Assembly (NCBI GenBank): GCA_030247885.1
Contig: JAPDRO010000010.1
Span: 868,001-932,000 of the forward strand
Length of the DNA: 64,000 nucleotides
Source of the DNA: Taxawa tesnikishii (nom. ined.)
Taxonomy: Eukaryota > Ascomycota > Dothideomycetes > Dothideales
Direction of reading: 5' to 3'
Below the pieces are notes generated by a model. It saw only the letters and a program-made list of their open reading frames with translations, ran no database searches and was not told the origin of the DNA. Shown one piece after another: positions 33,284 through 44,052 of this stretch. The first letter of the stretch is position 1. Each line of letters starts with the position of its first letter. The position numbers and the translations under genes are program-made.

Positions 33284-34645
33284 ATGGCTAGGAAGCGCCG
33301 TGTCAGTGAAGTCACACAACCAACGCAAGCTGCGCCGCCATCACATGCGCCGACCTCCAAACGATGCAAAACCCCGCCACCGGACCTCAGTGGGGCCTCC
33401 GTAGAGTCTCGCACGTTGAGAACACAAATCGAGAAGTTGACTGCATACTTCGAAGAATGCGACAGAAACGGCAAGCCTCCATTCAATGTTCAATACGGAC
33501 GTGCTGCCGGCGCAAAAGGGAAAGCAAAATCAAAGCAAAGCGGGTTTGGGGATATTCGTGTCCAATTCGGGTTGCAAGGGGTCAAATACCTGGAGGACAC
33601 CTACGTCACCATCCAGCCCGCAGCGAAATGGGCTCAGCTCAAGCGCTACTCAAGATTCGCGGGTACGTGAGGCTGAACCGCTGTGGTACGCTACCAGACT
33701 AAGTGATAAACTAGTTGGCACCGAGACGATCGGGAACGGTGAGATCATCCTCGTAGACCACGGAGAGACAGGACAAGATACCGACATAGGCGCGAAGATC
33801 AAAGCACGTGGAAACATCAAGAAGAATGTTATAGATGTTGCGCATCAGTGGAAAGCGCAAGTGCATGACACGCGCGCCTTGAACGAGAACCGGGTTTTCA
33901 TCCTTGTCTCCTGGCTCAACCGGCCGAGCGATCTCCCGACCGGGCCTGCACCGTATCATGCCAAAAACGAGCTCATACCCACCAATGAGGTTTGTATCAT
34001 CGATGCGATGACTGTGAACGGTCCCTTGAATGTGGTGCATTGGGACGAATATGACGACACTGCCGCGCCGCCGGAAGAAGATCAATACTTCTGGAGACAG
34101 ACCTACAACTACATCACCAAATCCCTATCGGTACGTAAGAGCAGAAGAACAGTCGGTGCAGGGGCTAAGCGGGAACGCTATAGAAGCTGCGAATGTTGTG
34201 TGTGGATGAACAACCACATAATCCTGACCGGATCATGGTTCAATGCAGCAACCCTGCATGTCGATTATGGTTGCACGATCAATGTATAGCTGACGAAGCC
34301 GCAAGACGAGCAGCTGCTGCAACATCTATGACGCAGCTAGGACAGACATCTTCGAACGGCAGTGGCGCGACCGAAGGTGACTCTATGGAAGCAGGAGCGG
34401 GCAAGCCCGATCTTGAAGGTGCTATAGCTGTTAGCAAGGTGGCTGGAGTGGAGGCATATGTGTTCATTAAGGCAACCAAGTCTTCGACCGAAAAGAGAGA
34501 ATGGTTGAAAAACGAAGAACTGAAGATGGGTTCGGTGAATCAAAGCCAAGTCGTCATCATCGATAAGAGAGGGAAGGATGAACGAAGGAGGTCGGAGCGG
34601 GTGAGGTGCCTCAGTTGTCGAACTGTCATCGGAGATCACGGTTGA
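33284..34645 (+). CDS. BAH-PHD chromatin-reader-like protein
   Basis: Exons 33284-33662, 33715-34130 and 34184-34645, with introns GTACGTG...ACTAG and GTACGTA...TATAG and consistent phases, giving 418 residues. The BAH domain covers about residues 85-260 (VKYLEDTYVTI, VFILVSWLNRPSD, NELIPTNEVCIIDA, VVHWDEYDD, FWRQTYNY). A PHD-like finger follows (PHNPDRIMVQCSNPACRLWL, HDQCI), though the usual first CxC has only one Cys. BAH-PHD proteins in fungi include readers of H3K27 methylation, a mark typical of subtelomeric silent chromatin. This is probably a paralogue; target unknown. The gene is undamaged, unlike its neighbours. Confidence 0.8.
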
Positions 34646-34936
34646 GCGCAACGATCTGATAGGGGTGTTAACAACATGGGCTTAGTACAGTCTTTTGCTT
34701 TATTGCAGCCAGCTTCAAGTTGGGCATGTTTCCTGTGCGAGGACTTAGACTGCCGACTGTCAACAACGAGTCGAGGTTGCGTATCTATAACAAACCAAGC
34801 GCATGTTGTTTTTACTGGTTTGACTAAACAGCACTTGACTGGGCGCTAATAAGTCGTTGCAGAGCTCTGACGATTGAAGCGCCTAAGACTGTAGGGTTTA
34901 ATCATTGTCGGGTGGAGCACGAGCGCAAGACTGCAT
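34646..34936. other. 3' flank of the BAH-PHD gene
   Basis: Short intergenic stretch between the BAH-PHD gene and a transposon end; nothing else is visible. Confidence 0.4.
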
Positions 34937-36400
34937 TAACGTGATTCCCCACTTGATGACCGATCCCACATGATGACCGATTTTGCGCATTACCAACAAC
35001 CAACTTTATCCTACTCCACAATGGACCACAACACTCGTATAGCTTGCGCAATAGATGATTTAGAGTCGCAAGAGCGTATAAACTATGCCGTGACTGCGCG
35101 AAAGTGGAACATCGACCGTAGAACACTAGCAAAGCGCTACAAAGGCGAAACAGGCACAGTCCAAGAAGCCATCTCTTACACGCGCCGGAAGCTCACAGAC
35201 GCGCAAGAAGAGGTGCTTGTTGCGCATGCTAACAGACTTACGGATCGTGGCCTTCCACCGACACCGCAGATGCTTAAGAATATTGCTGAACAGATTGCAA
35301 AAACTGCGCTTGGAAAGAACTGGGTCACCCGCTTCTACCAGCGTCACCGCGATCGCCTCACTAGCATCTACCTACGAACAATCGGTCACAAGCGCAAGGT
35401 AGCAGATAACTCGCACTACTTCCAAGACTTCTTTGACCTAGTCAGTTTTCTCCCACCTGCGTTATAGTAGCGTGCAGCCTGCTTCTAGTATGCGCGTCTA
35501 ACGCTCTTAACCTAGCTTCACAAAAGATGGAGCAGTACGACGTCACGCCATCAAACACGTACAACTTTGACGAGAAAGGCTTCTTGATAGGCCTCTCTAG
35601 GTCTACAAAAAGGATTGTCTCATGTGAGCACGGTTCTTCAGTCCCGCTCGGGTTGAGCGAGCTCGGCAGCAAGCAGCCGACGAAGCGGAGGCGGAGCGCC
35701 AACGCAAGCAAGCTATACAAGATCGGAAGGTTGAAGCAGCTAGAGCACGAGCAGACAAAGCGCGTGAGAGGGAGGAAAGAAAGGCCGCGCGTGCTGCGGC
35801 GCGGGAGGCAGCCAAAGCAGAGCGAGAACGTGAAAAGGCCGAACGAGCGGCAAAGAAAGTAGCGCAACAAGCGAGTAAGCTTGCGCAAACTACTAAGCAG
35901 CCTCGGGCTGCTACCATAGAAGAAGGAGAAGTGATAGTGGTAAGGGCAGCGAAAGTAGACGCTACTAAGCCTAGGAAGAGGGGTCTCGAAGAGGAAGGGG
36001 TAGGGGTGCCCCGGAAGAGGCTTCACGCGCAGCCTTCCACACAGCGCACCCAGCGAGAAGCAAGCGATTCAGGTGCCATTCTAGGTTCTACGGAGTCTAA
36101 GCTTCAGCGTGCTGTTACTTCTAGAGGGAGGGTTTCTAGTCCTACTTTGCGCCAGCGAAAGGCAGGTTGGGTACCGGTTTCGCGGAGGTTACGCTCCGGG
36201 CGTAGCACACAGCCGCCCTCACGATATTTTTAAGTTAGTTAGTAGCCAGAATAGCTCTGTTACTACTCTTCTTAAAGTACATAAAACATCAGGTTAATGC
36301 ATCTAGTGGTTGAATTATTAGAGCTGTGCTTTCATGTTTAGCTAGGATGTGCAAAATCGGTCATCATGTGGGATCGGTCATCAAGTGGGGAATCACGTTA
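34937..36400 (+). mobile_element. Pogo-like element G1 with internal deletion
   Basis: 1464 bp from TA 34937-34938 to TA 36399-36400. The inverted ends read ACGTGATTCCCCAC with TTGATGACCGAT and ATGATGACCGAT at a 17-bp period. It keeps the 5' coding part and the 3' coding tail, but the catalytic core between them is missing. The sister copy at 47213 has the same deletion point, so the deleted form itself seems to have spread. Confidence 0.88.
35021..36233 (+). pseudogene. Deleted pogo-like transposase of G1
   Basis: ATG at 35021. psq-type HTH and CENP-B-type HTH (about residues 1-150; TARKWNIDRRTLAKRYKG, GKNWVTRFYQRH). A 75-nt intron lies at 35441-35515 (GTCAGT...CCTAG). Exon 2 begins LHK-MEQYDVTPSNTYNFDEK with the first catalytic Asp; an AAAA run is one A shorter than in the 47-kb copy and shifts the frame. 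After about 35625 the sequence jumps to the tail: an Ala/Arg/Glu-rich coiled coil (EREEKAERAAKK-like), then VPRKRLHAQPSTQRTQ, ending RSTQPPSRYF at 36233. The second and third catalytic Asp are absent, so it cannot catalyse transposition. Confidence 0.8.
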
Positions 36401-36599
36401 CAGACTTTCAGAGGTTCAGTGTCGTTTCCCGCATCTGAACTCTGATTGTAAGCGTTTCTCACCAAAAATCGATCAATTATCGGGTTGTTTCCATCAATTG
36501 TACACCCTCTATATCTCAGATAGCTTCTATCAATCAAACTATCTGAATTGAGGCCCTTGGCGCTTCTGTATAGCTGTTTTCTTGATGCTGTTTCTAGTC

Positions 36600-38348
36600 A
36601 TGCGGACCCGTAGCACTGCAAAACAAGCCGCTTCCCCTATCTCTACACCCCAAGCGCCAAACCATAGGGAGAGCCTTATTGTTAAGCTATTGATCCCTAA
36701 ACGTCTATCAGCTGCCCCTACAAGTGCCAGTACCCTTCAGCACGCTCAGTTGTTGCTTCGGGCAGCTGAAGGGGTCGAAGATGTTGATGACCAGCTTCTC
36801 CACGCGTCTGAGGCTAGTATAGCACCTTCGGAAGAGCCAGAGCCAGAGCCAGAGCCAGAGCGGCCAACAAGACGACTAGCGCCTTCAAGGAAGCGTAAAG
36901 AGCAGGAGATCAAGGTTGATTCGTCTTCAAAGAAGCGTAAGAGCAAGGCCATGCAGCAGAAGAAGCAGAAGAAGCAGAAGAAGCAGAAGAAACAGAAGAA
37001 ACAGAAGAAACAACGCTCTAGAACTGGAGCACGCTCTCCAGCCCCGCCACCACCACCACCACCACCACCACCACCACCTCTCTCTCCCACGCCAGCGCCA
37101 GCGCCAGCGCCAGCTCGTCAGGTACCTCGCTCGCAAAGGGCAACTTCAAGCCTCCAGCGTGAATGCGAAAGAGATCCAGAATCCCTTCACGCGTGCTATA
37201 TAGGCTACACCTTCTCTTGGAAGGTGTTTATACATAAGCAGAAGGATCCAGTCGGTGAGAACTACCGCCATAGCTGTAAGGAGGACCCTCAGTACTACTG
37301 GGAGCACTATATCGAAGACGACATCAACGAGAATGTACCAAAGGAGCACAGCTTTGAGATTGTTGGCTTCCGAGCAGAGCTCTCGCTCAATAAGCGTGGC
37401 ACACCTGATGTCTCCTACCAGCGAGCAGACGTTGACTTTGAACAATTCAATGCAACGATTGCTCGCTGGCAGTTACGATACCCTACAGTAAGGGCTCATG
37501 GAACAGTAACTGTTACTGTGAAACAGGCAGTTGATCCGACTATACCGCTGCCGCCGCCGCCAGCAACTGGTACGGAGCCGCTAGCAGCCTCTCAACGAGC
37601 AAGAGCTCGTAACCGGCCAACTCAGAGCACAACTGTGGCCATGTTATCCAACCTTCCGGTTGAGCAAGCTCTTGACCGTCTGTTCAATGAGAACCAGACT
37701 GGCGCTCAGTTAATGAATAGATGGAAGTGTTCAGGCTCTTGTACCATGAATCCGAAGAGCGCTTATTGTTGGATCCATGTAGGCACTGGCCGCCATGTAA
37801 AGATACTGCAACAAGACTGGTTAGCATGGGCTTCGGCAATTGACGCTACTCCACCGAGGGCCTCACTCGACAAACCGCCGCCGGAGATGCTCGAGAGGTG
37901 GAAAGGGATAGCAGAGGGTGTAGCAGCGAGCAGTCGATCGAGGAGGCATGGGATACAGTCGTCAGCAAGCGACCAAAGCAGCTCTGTGGTCCATAATCAC
38001 TACAACTATCCAAGCAGCCCTCCAGGTAGAGAGAACACTGCACCGCTCGCCATGGATCTGCCATCCTCACCATGGCCAGCAGAATACCTATACGACGAGG
38101 TCCTCAGAGAGTATGTCGACTGGTTAAAAAGCCGCACGCTCCGTGACCATTACAAGCAAGCTTTTGAGGCTGTATGGGAGGTCTGTGAGGCGGAGTTTGT
38201 AGATGTACGCCAATTGAAGCGGAAGGGCGTATGGTGGCTTGTTGACAGAGGCATCAAAGAGGGCGTAGCAGAGGTTGTAGTGCGTGATATCAGAGAGTGG
38301 AAAGCGGAGTTCAAAGATCAGAGGGATAGGCTCCATAGCCTTGATTAG
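36600..38348 (+). CDS. Passenger protein of the Tc1 element, unknown function
   Basis: A continuous frame of about 580 residues, intact. ATG at 36600 (MRTRSTAKQA); an earlier Met at 36582 is possible. Order: Glu/Pro repeat PEPEPEPE (about residue 85), a KKQ repeat encoded by an AAGAAGCAG microsatellite (36952-37010), a proline run, then a conserved-looking globular part (YIGYTFSWKVFIHKQKDP, FEIVGFRAELSLN). A Cys/His cluster follows, CSGSC with YCWIHVGTGRH (about 37725-37790), which could bind zinc. The C-terminal helical domain ends WKAEFKDQRDRL. It lies between the element's inverted repeats, so it should move with it. It could be a DNA-binding partner of the transposase or cargo; I do not recognise a named domain. 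Confidence 0.75.
   Translation: MRTRSTAKQAASPISTPQAPNHRESLIVKLLIPKRLSAAPTSASTLQHAQLLLRAAEGVEDVDDQLLHASEASIAPSEEPEPEPEPERPTRRLAPSRKRKEQEIKVDSSSKKRKSKAMQQKKQKKQKKQKKQKKQKKQRSRTGARSPAPPPPPPPPPPPPLSPTPAPAPAPARQVPRSQRATSSLQRECERDPESLHACYIGYTFSWKVFIHKQKDPVGENYRHSCKEDPQYYWEHYIEDDINENVPKEHSFEIVGFRAELSLNKRGTPDVSYQRADVDFEQFNATIARWQLRYPTVRAHGTVTVTVKQAVDPTIPLPPPPATGTEPLAASQRARARNRPTQSTTVAMLSNLPVEQALDRLFNENQTGAQLMNRWKCSGSCTMNPKSAYCWIHVGTGRHVKILQQDWLAWASAIDATPPRASLDKPPPEMLERWKGIAEGVAASSRSRRHGIQSSASDQSSSVVHNHYNYPSSPPGRENTAPLAMDLPSSPWPAEYLYDEVLREYVDWLKSRTLRDHYKQAFEAVWEVCEAEFVDVRQLKRKGVWWLVDRGIKEGVAEVVVRDIREWKAEFKDQRDRLHSLD
36952..37115. repeat. Coding microsatellites
   Basis: An AAGAAGCAG-type repeat (36952-37010), a CCACCA run (about 37045-37080) and a CCAGCG run (about 37090-37112), all inside the passenger gene and encoding KKQ, Pro and Ala-Pro tracts. 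Such tracts are prone to length change between strains. Confidence 0.85.
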
Positions 38349-39360
38349 ACAGCAATATAGCAGTTGTTGAAGTGACCTTTCGCAGCCTCGCTATCGTACC
38401 CAGTTACCTGTATACAGTGCTCCAGAAACGCTGTAAAATCATAGAACAGGCCCTTCTCGAAGAGCTCGAACTCTCGCCTAATATACATCTTCAGCTGGCC
38501 AAAGTACTCTTCAATAGGGTTGAAATCTGGAGAGTAAGGCGGTAGATACACCAACCGGACGCCAGCTACGTTACAGAGCTCGACAATCTGCTCGGTATGA
38601 TGGAAAGAGGCGTTGTCCATCAATACAACTGATCGAGGCGCTGGATATGGTTGACAATGAGGCAGCAGCTTATGCTCGAACCACTGTTCGAACACCTCAC
38701 CGTCGGTATAGCCGGTATACACCTCAGCGGTAAGCACGCCTTCGATGGTACACGCTGGAAGGATGTGATGGCGGTCGCTGCGCGTCAACCGAGCCGTCTG
38801 TATGGGCGCTAGTCCAATAGGTGACCATCCACTCCTTCAATATCCAGCTCTCGAATCGCAACCGCTCTCGTCTATACACACAATTTGCTCGGCGGTAAAC
38901 TGGCTCATTTGGAGGATGTACTGGTCTCGAAGAAGCTGGTTACGCTCGGCAGCAACCCTTCGTACCTATACCAAAGTGAGCAGATATCCAGATAGCGAGG
39001 GTGACAACTAACAGCCTTCTTTGACCAGCCTATACCACGTAGTTCCTTCGATATTGTCTGCTCGCAAACGTTTATGCCGAACTCATCAAACAACCAGGCA
39101 GCCATCTCGTCAAGGTACATCCCTGGTTTCTCAATCAACTTCTGGAGCAAGCCATCGAACGCTTCCACGGTGATCCTTCGCTGAAGACCTGGTATGGTCC
39201 TTGGAGCGACGGCAGCTCCAAACACACGCAGATTACGCCTATACCGCTGGAGGGTACGTATGGTAGTACTACAGGCAGCAGCAACCTGCTCGTCAGAGAG
39301 CCCAAGAGCCATCAACTCGAGGGCCTGTAGGCGCCGTTCGATTGAGATACGAGGTGCCAT
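38345..39360 (-). pseudogene. Tc1/mariner DD34E transposase (DDE_3)
   Basis: Exon 1 runs from 39360 (MAPRISIERRLQALELMALG, HTH) to 39013. A 47-nt intron follows (38966-39012; donor GTTAGT, acceptor TATAG) and exon 2 from 38965 to 38345. Catalytic residues: first Asp in VCIDESGCDS, second in VVLMDNASFHH, Glu in NPIEEYFGQL, with 34 residues between the last two. One TGA interrupts exon 2 at 38837-38839, probably a CGA Arg codon changed by one transition; otherwise the reading is clean. Its TAA stop overlaps the TAG of the convergent passenger gene. Confidence 0.85.
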
Positions 39361-39576
39361 CGATTTGCAGGTAGATGACGTCAGATACACCAGAAGAAGA
39401 GCAGGAGCAGCTACAACAAGGCCTCAACAGCTTCGATTCGATGGAGGATCAATGGACAATACAAGAGGTGGACTGTTGATGGTAGAAACCCGCTTGGTAA
39501 TCAAATCTTGGTGAGGATTCTACACAAACAAGACTGCGACGCGGGGAAGGCGACACTGAACCTCTGAAAAGTTGTA

Positions 39577-41173
39577 TGGCTCTTCGAGCTGCGTCCTGTC
39601 AATCCGAGCGACCCTACCTGGCCTAGATAGCCCGTCCGTAGCATCGAATACATCCTATCCTGTCAGCAATACCTACGCTCCGACTCCCGCCCGTGACAGA
39701 TGTCCCAATGCTTGGACGAATGCTCGCCCGTCATGGACGCACGCCACTAGAAGCGCAGAAGTCACCTGTTAGTATGCCTCGTACAGGCCACGTGGTGCAG
39801 GAACGTGTGCTCCACACAGCCGTCTGCTGGAGGCGAGGACGTGAATTGTGTATGTAGGCCAGATGGGCCATCCGCCGGCACAGTTCTGTCGCAATACAGT
39901 CGCTTCTACTGCGCGACTCACAACTGTTTACTTTGATGTGAAAACAAGAGGCAATCCTTGTTCCCCGACGTGGTTTATGCTTTCGATTTAGTGCTTACTG
40001 TGGCAAGTTGTCGGGAACCCGGAAGGACCGATTTGCCAGGCGGGAAAGACAAACGGCTAGCTGTTCTAGGGGTTATGTATGGATACCGTATCAAACGCAC
40101 CTGAAGCTAGGGACATCTGCTCTAAGGGTTGAGCGCCGAGTCTATCTCATCGAAGACCCCAAAAGATCGAGCATCCTACCAGATCGTCAGGCTGGACGCC
40201 TGCTGTTCTTTACCGGACCCGGACGGCTTGCCTCTCGTCTAACGTCACCTTACAAATTGGGCGTATATGTTCTACACAGCCCAGGACAGCGTTGCACTGC
40301 CGCATCACAGTAAAGGGAACCGGAGGCCTGGACCGTAGCTAAAGGTTGCAACACGAAGGCGATGCCTCTTATCCGGTCCAGCTTTCTATCTAGTTCGGAC
40401 AGATGTGGAGATTACGATTAGAGTCGGTGAGTTCGCCCGCTCATGACGGTCCATACGCTCCGCTTACACTAGATCAGTGTCCGAGCTGCCGAAGATAGCT
40501 ACAGCCCAAGCCTACATCCAGCGACTCAGGACAGAGCCGCCGACGGCGACTCACATGGTCCAGAGCCAGATCGGATCGTTGGTTTCTTGGTCAAGCGAGG
40601 AAGATGCTCCTACCGCGTCGAGTACAGGTCAAGCATAGCTACAGGGTACTGCATCAAGAGGGGGACATACTGCCATCAGCCTCTTTGTTGCTGGGTTGCT
40701 AGCATCGAGGGACTCGGACCGATTTCGGATGGCGCAAGAACCTTGGAGGTCCTGCAAGATGATCGGTTATTCACCGTGCGCTGGAAGTCCTCGTTGGTCC
40801 CTGCTGAGCGTGTCGAGTGTCTGGAGAAGATCGCTGAGTTTTGGAAAGAACAGCATACAGTTGCAGAAGGTACTATTCCCCTTTCCGCCCTTTGTTCTCT
40901 GATCTCATCTTGCAAGAGTTCTAATAGTGTGTAGTAACTCCTTTGTAAAACATGTTTGACGGCTTCTAGACACCTCACAGTAGCCGTCGCAACTCCGCCC
41001 GTTGTCTGTTGTGGCTTGTGATTCTTTACCACTTATGCGATCGTTTCCTTTGTTGGGAAGGCCATTGAAGTCTCTCACAACAGATGCTAAGGCACCGTAC
41101 GAGCTCGGACGTCCAGTATGCGGCGTCAGTGAGCATAGCCCAACCTGGAACTCTCGTTGAGGTTCAGTTCGAA
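39577..41173. other. Intergenic, no confident gene
   Basis: About 1.6 kb. A short plus-strand frame at 40587-40934 contains a sensible-looking stretch (LVPAERVECLEKIAEFWKEQ) but no domain, splice structure or partner. It may be a gene remnant. Confidence 0.3.
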
Positions 41174-41344
41174 TAACGTAGTTGCCGGGGTAGTTGATCA
41201 GCCTGGGTAGTTGATCAGTTAACCGTTATAGGCAGTTTCAAGCGTGATAGAGCTTATTGGCTAGCTCGTTCCAGGATAAACTAAACCTAATCAAGGCTAC
41301 TGATCAACTACCCAGGCTGATCAACTACCCCGGCAACTACGTTA
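41174..41344. mobile_element. Second MITE of the 17-bp-word type
   Basis: 171 bp with TA at 41174-41175 and 41343-41344 and near-perfect inverted ends: ACGTAGTTGCC, then GGGGTAGTTGATCA and TGGGTAGTTGATCA at a 17-bp period. The core has GCTTATTGGCTAGCT and TCAAGGCTAC, as in the MITE at 9956. Its word matches the 5' end of element D at 46.7 kb, a possible source of transposase. Confidence 0.9.
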
Positions 41345-42575
41345 CCTTTGACGAGGTATCCTGCCTCTCTAGGCAACAATGTAGAGTCTACACAAATGCA
41401 AAGAAGTGAGCTCAGATGACTCTATGTAACAAGCATTGATTACACCAATCTACTGCCAAAGTGTTATCGCTGGGCCATGCTGCACGAGCCTATCTTACCA
41501 TATCTCCAAACCGGTATCGATCAAGTTATGCGTGATACACAGGCCGTTATGCGGATGCCGAGATAGCACTCACGTTTACCAACACCGCAAGACTGGGTAG
41601 CACGATGGCCGTAACGTATCTCATAAGGCAGGAGACATCCAAATGCGCCGGAAGCGCCGCGCGTATCAGAAAGTGCGTCCGACCGATGTACCAGTTGCTG
41701 CGGCTCTGCATCATGTGCTCGCGCCTTGTTAGATCGAGACCTACTGCTGCCTATCAGTCATAATGTGGCTTCTCATCACGCTACGGTTTAACAAGCTGTT
41801 GCGTGTTACCCTGTATAGGCATTCTGTTTGGTTGATCAAGGCCCTGTGGCGGCCGTTGTGAGCAGTGCTTTCTGCGCCATTACTACATCTCGCGTGCATC
41901 AACGGATCGAGTCCTAGCGCGAACGTCCAAAGCTGACTCTCAAGCTAAGCAAAGCCACGCACCATGCCATCGTCCTCGAACTAGCCACTCGCCTATGAGC
42001 AACTCAGGCCCAACCAATGTTCGCTGCAGCCTGTCATGCCCACACCCCTGCTGTCCAACGCATGGGGAGACAGCTCCAACTTTCTCCACAGCCAATCCGT
42101 GTCCAACCTTTTCCGTAGCTGGGTGAAGCACTTGCGCCATCTGGGACATCTCGGACAGATGCTTTTCTATTCTGCCTGGACACTCCCGCTACTGCCATTC
42201 GAGTCTATCTACCCTATTGGGCTTTTGGGTCGAGATCTTTCCTGGTTAATCCTCAAACACGAGTCCCTCGCCAACATGTTTTCCTAAAACGCTCCCTTTC
42301 CACCATATCCTCCCTGAGTGGCGCCCAGACCCATGTTGGACAGGTCGGTATCGTCATTCTCCTAAACTTCTTTACTCGCTTAGAGATGTTCTCGGGTCTT
42401 CGGTAGTTGATTAAGGGACCTTCAGAGAATCTTCTTATTCCGCGCCTCAGTCAGAGCCTATTTCTCTTCCCTTAGTCTGGCGCGTACTCCTTTTCGAAGA
42501 AGTCACTTCGGGTTGCATAGCCTAACGACATATAGCTTCCATCAAGATCACGCACGGTTACCGGTCATGCGTTAA
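41345..42575. other. Intergenic upstream of the Zn2Cys6 gene
   Basis: No gene supported. The region just before 42576 is pyrimidine-rich, as in fungal promoters. Confidence 0.35.
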
Positions 42576-44052
42576 GTGATCCATTCTGCAATGCTACTGC
42601 GTAGCTGCACGCGACTAACTGTTTCCACCCACTTGGACTTCCACTCCACTTCCCCAAACAACCTTCAGATGTCAGAGTCTCAAGCCCAGGACCACTCCAC
42701 CGCCCCGGAAACGCCCGTCTTTAACGATTTGAACGTACTTGCAGATCAAGGCCATCGCCCACCCATCGTTCTTGGTTCATATACTCCGGCCATCCTCAGG
42801 AAGAGGAAGATGTCAATGGCGAAGGAGAGTCCTACCATCAAGCGCTCCGCATCCACTCCACAAACGAGCAGTGCGCAAGTGGAAGAGACGGACCGGTCGC
42901 CGTCTTCGTTGGGCAAGAGCAGTCGCAACAAACTTGGATACCAGAGGACCTCAATTGCCTGTGGTTAGTCAAGCTAACCCATGGTCATGCATACCGAGGT
43001 TCAGTCGGAGCAGCAACAGTGGCTAATATACTATAGATCACTGCAGGAGAAGGAAGATCAGGTGTGTACCTGCTAAGGGCGACCTAGAAAATCGATGCAG
43101 CAACTGCATCCATTTGAAGAAAAAGTGTGTCTACACACCTGTCGACACGAACCAGGCCACACAGAGTCCTGCGCAACAACCGCAGCCAGGAGAGAGTCTT
43201 GGTTCAAACTCTTCCTCTTCCATTGTCTCAATCTCTCCTACCGACATGGGTTCAATGAGACCAACAGATCGCGATAGGAGTTTTGGAACCGTTCTCCCTC
43301 TGCCTACCAATGTTGCACAAGACTGTAGACTGTCGGTAGAACCTGATAGCGCTCTCGCCATCACAGCTGGTGGTAAGAATCAATTTCGACCTGAACGGCG
43401 CAGCGGCCCTAATCTCTCTCCAGGTTCTGTGAACGGTACAGGCTCTGGTGGTTATACTCCAGATACCGCTTCTCACGCATCTTGGAGCGCTAGACCTTAC
43501 AACACCCATTCTGGACACCACGACTCCGCCAACGTTTGGAACAGTCCGCGCGATAATCTAGCGATGGGTGACCTCTCGCCATCCCCTTCAGGCCCAGATG
43601 GCTTTGCGCCGAACTCGCTTCCCTTCCACCACGAGTTCTCATACCTGTATAGAGATGATCATGGCATGCATTCACCGGGGAGATTGATGTCATATGGAAA
43701 CATCGGTAACCTACCTAGTTTCACGCATTCCATGACAGTTTCGCAAGATGGCATACCCAGACGGCTCCCCTTTTATGAACTATCCGCCTCCCTCGCTGGA
43801 TACAACCAGTACTAGACGTCCGTCAGTACGTCAGAACCTCAATCAGCACCCGTAGAACACAAGCAGGCTTATAGGTTACCGCACGCGCAGTGGCCATACT
43901 ATCCAAAACAACAACACGTGAGTTGTGTCACAGGGCCTCCCGCCGATTCATCAAGCGGACCATGGCTGTCTCCGACACAACTAGCCCATGCCCCAGACGG
44001 CATCTACATGGATTTACGTAGTCCGGCCATGCCCAATCCACCCAAGTCGTAA
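42576..44052 (+). CDS. Zn2Cys6 binuclear-cluster transcription factor
   Basis: Exon 1 runs to 42963. A 73-nt intron at 42964-43036 (GTTAGT...CTATAG) splits the zinc cluster, which when spliced reads ACDHCRRRKIRC, then RCSNCIHLKKKCVYTP, the six-Cys pattern of fungal Gal4-type regulators. ATG at 42576 or, more likely, 42669 (MSESQAQDHS). The Ser/Pro-rich remainder stops at 43815, but clear coding continues in other phases (FMNYPPPSLDTTSTRR, then PYYPKQQHVSCVTGPPADSS) to a TAA at 44050-44052, so two further small frame changes (near 43755 and 43835) are implied. No fungal-specific middle homology domain is visible. Target genes unknown. Confidence 0.8.

Larger units (their letters stand above)
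36399..39576. mobile_element. Two-gene Tc1/mariner element
   Basis: 3178 bp bounded by TA (36399-36400 and 39575-39576). The inverted ends share TTTCAGAGGTTCAGTGTCG followed by a TTCCCCGC-like stretch (left 36401-36434, right 39541-39574). It carries two convergent genes: a 583-588-codon gene on the plus strand and a Tc1-type DD34E transposase on the minus strand. Its left TA is the right terminal TA of element G1, so it landed exactly at that junction. It is larger than the usual 1.3-2 kb Tc1 element. Confidence 0.88.

Noticed and set aside
40587-40934. 115-codon plus-strand frame as a gene
   Set aside because: Plausible composition, but no domain, promoter, splice sites or partner; kept only as a remark in the intergenic entry.
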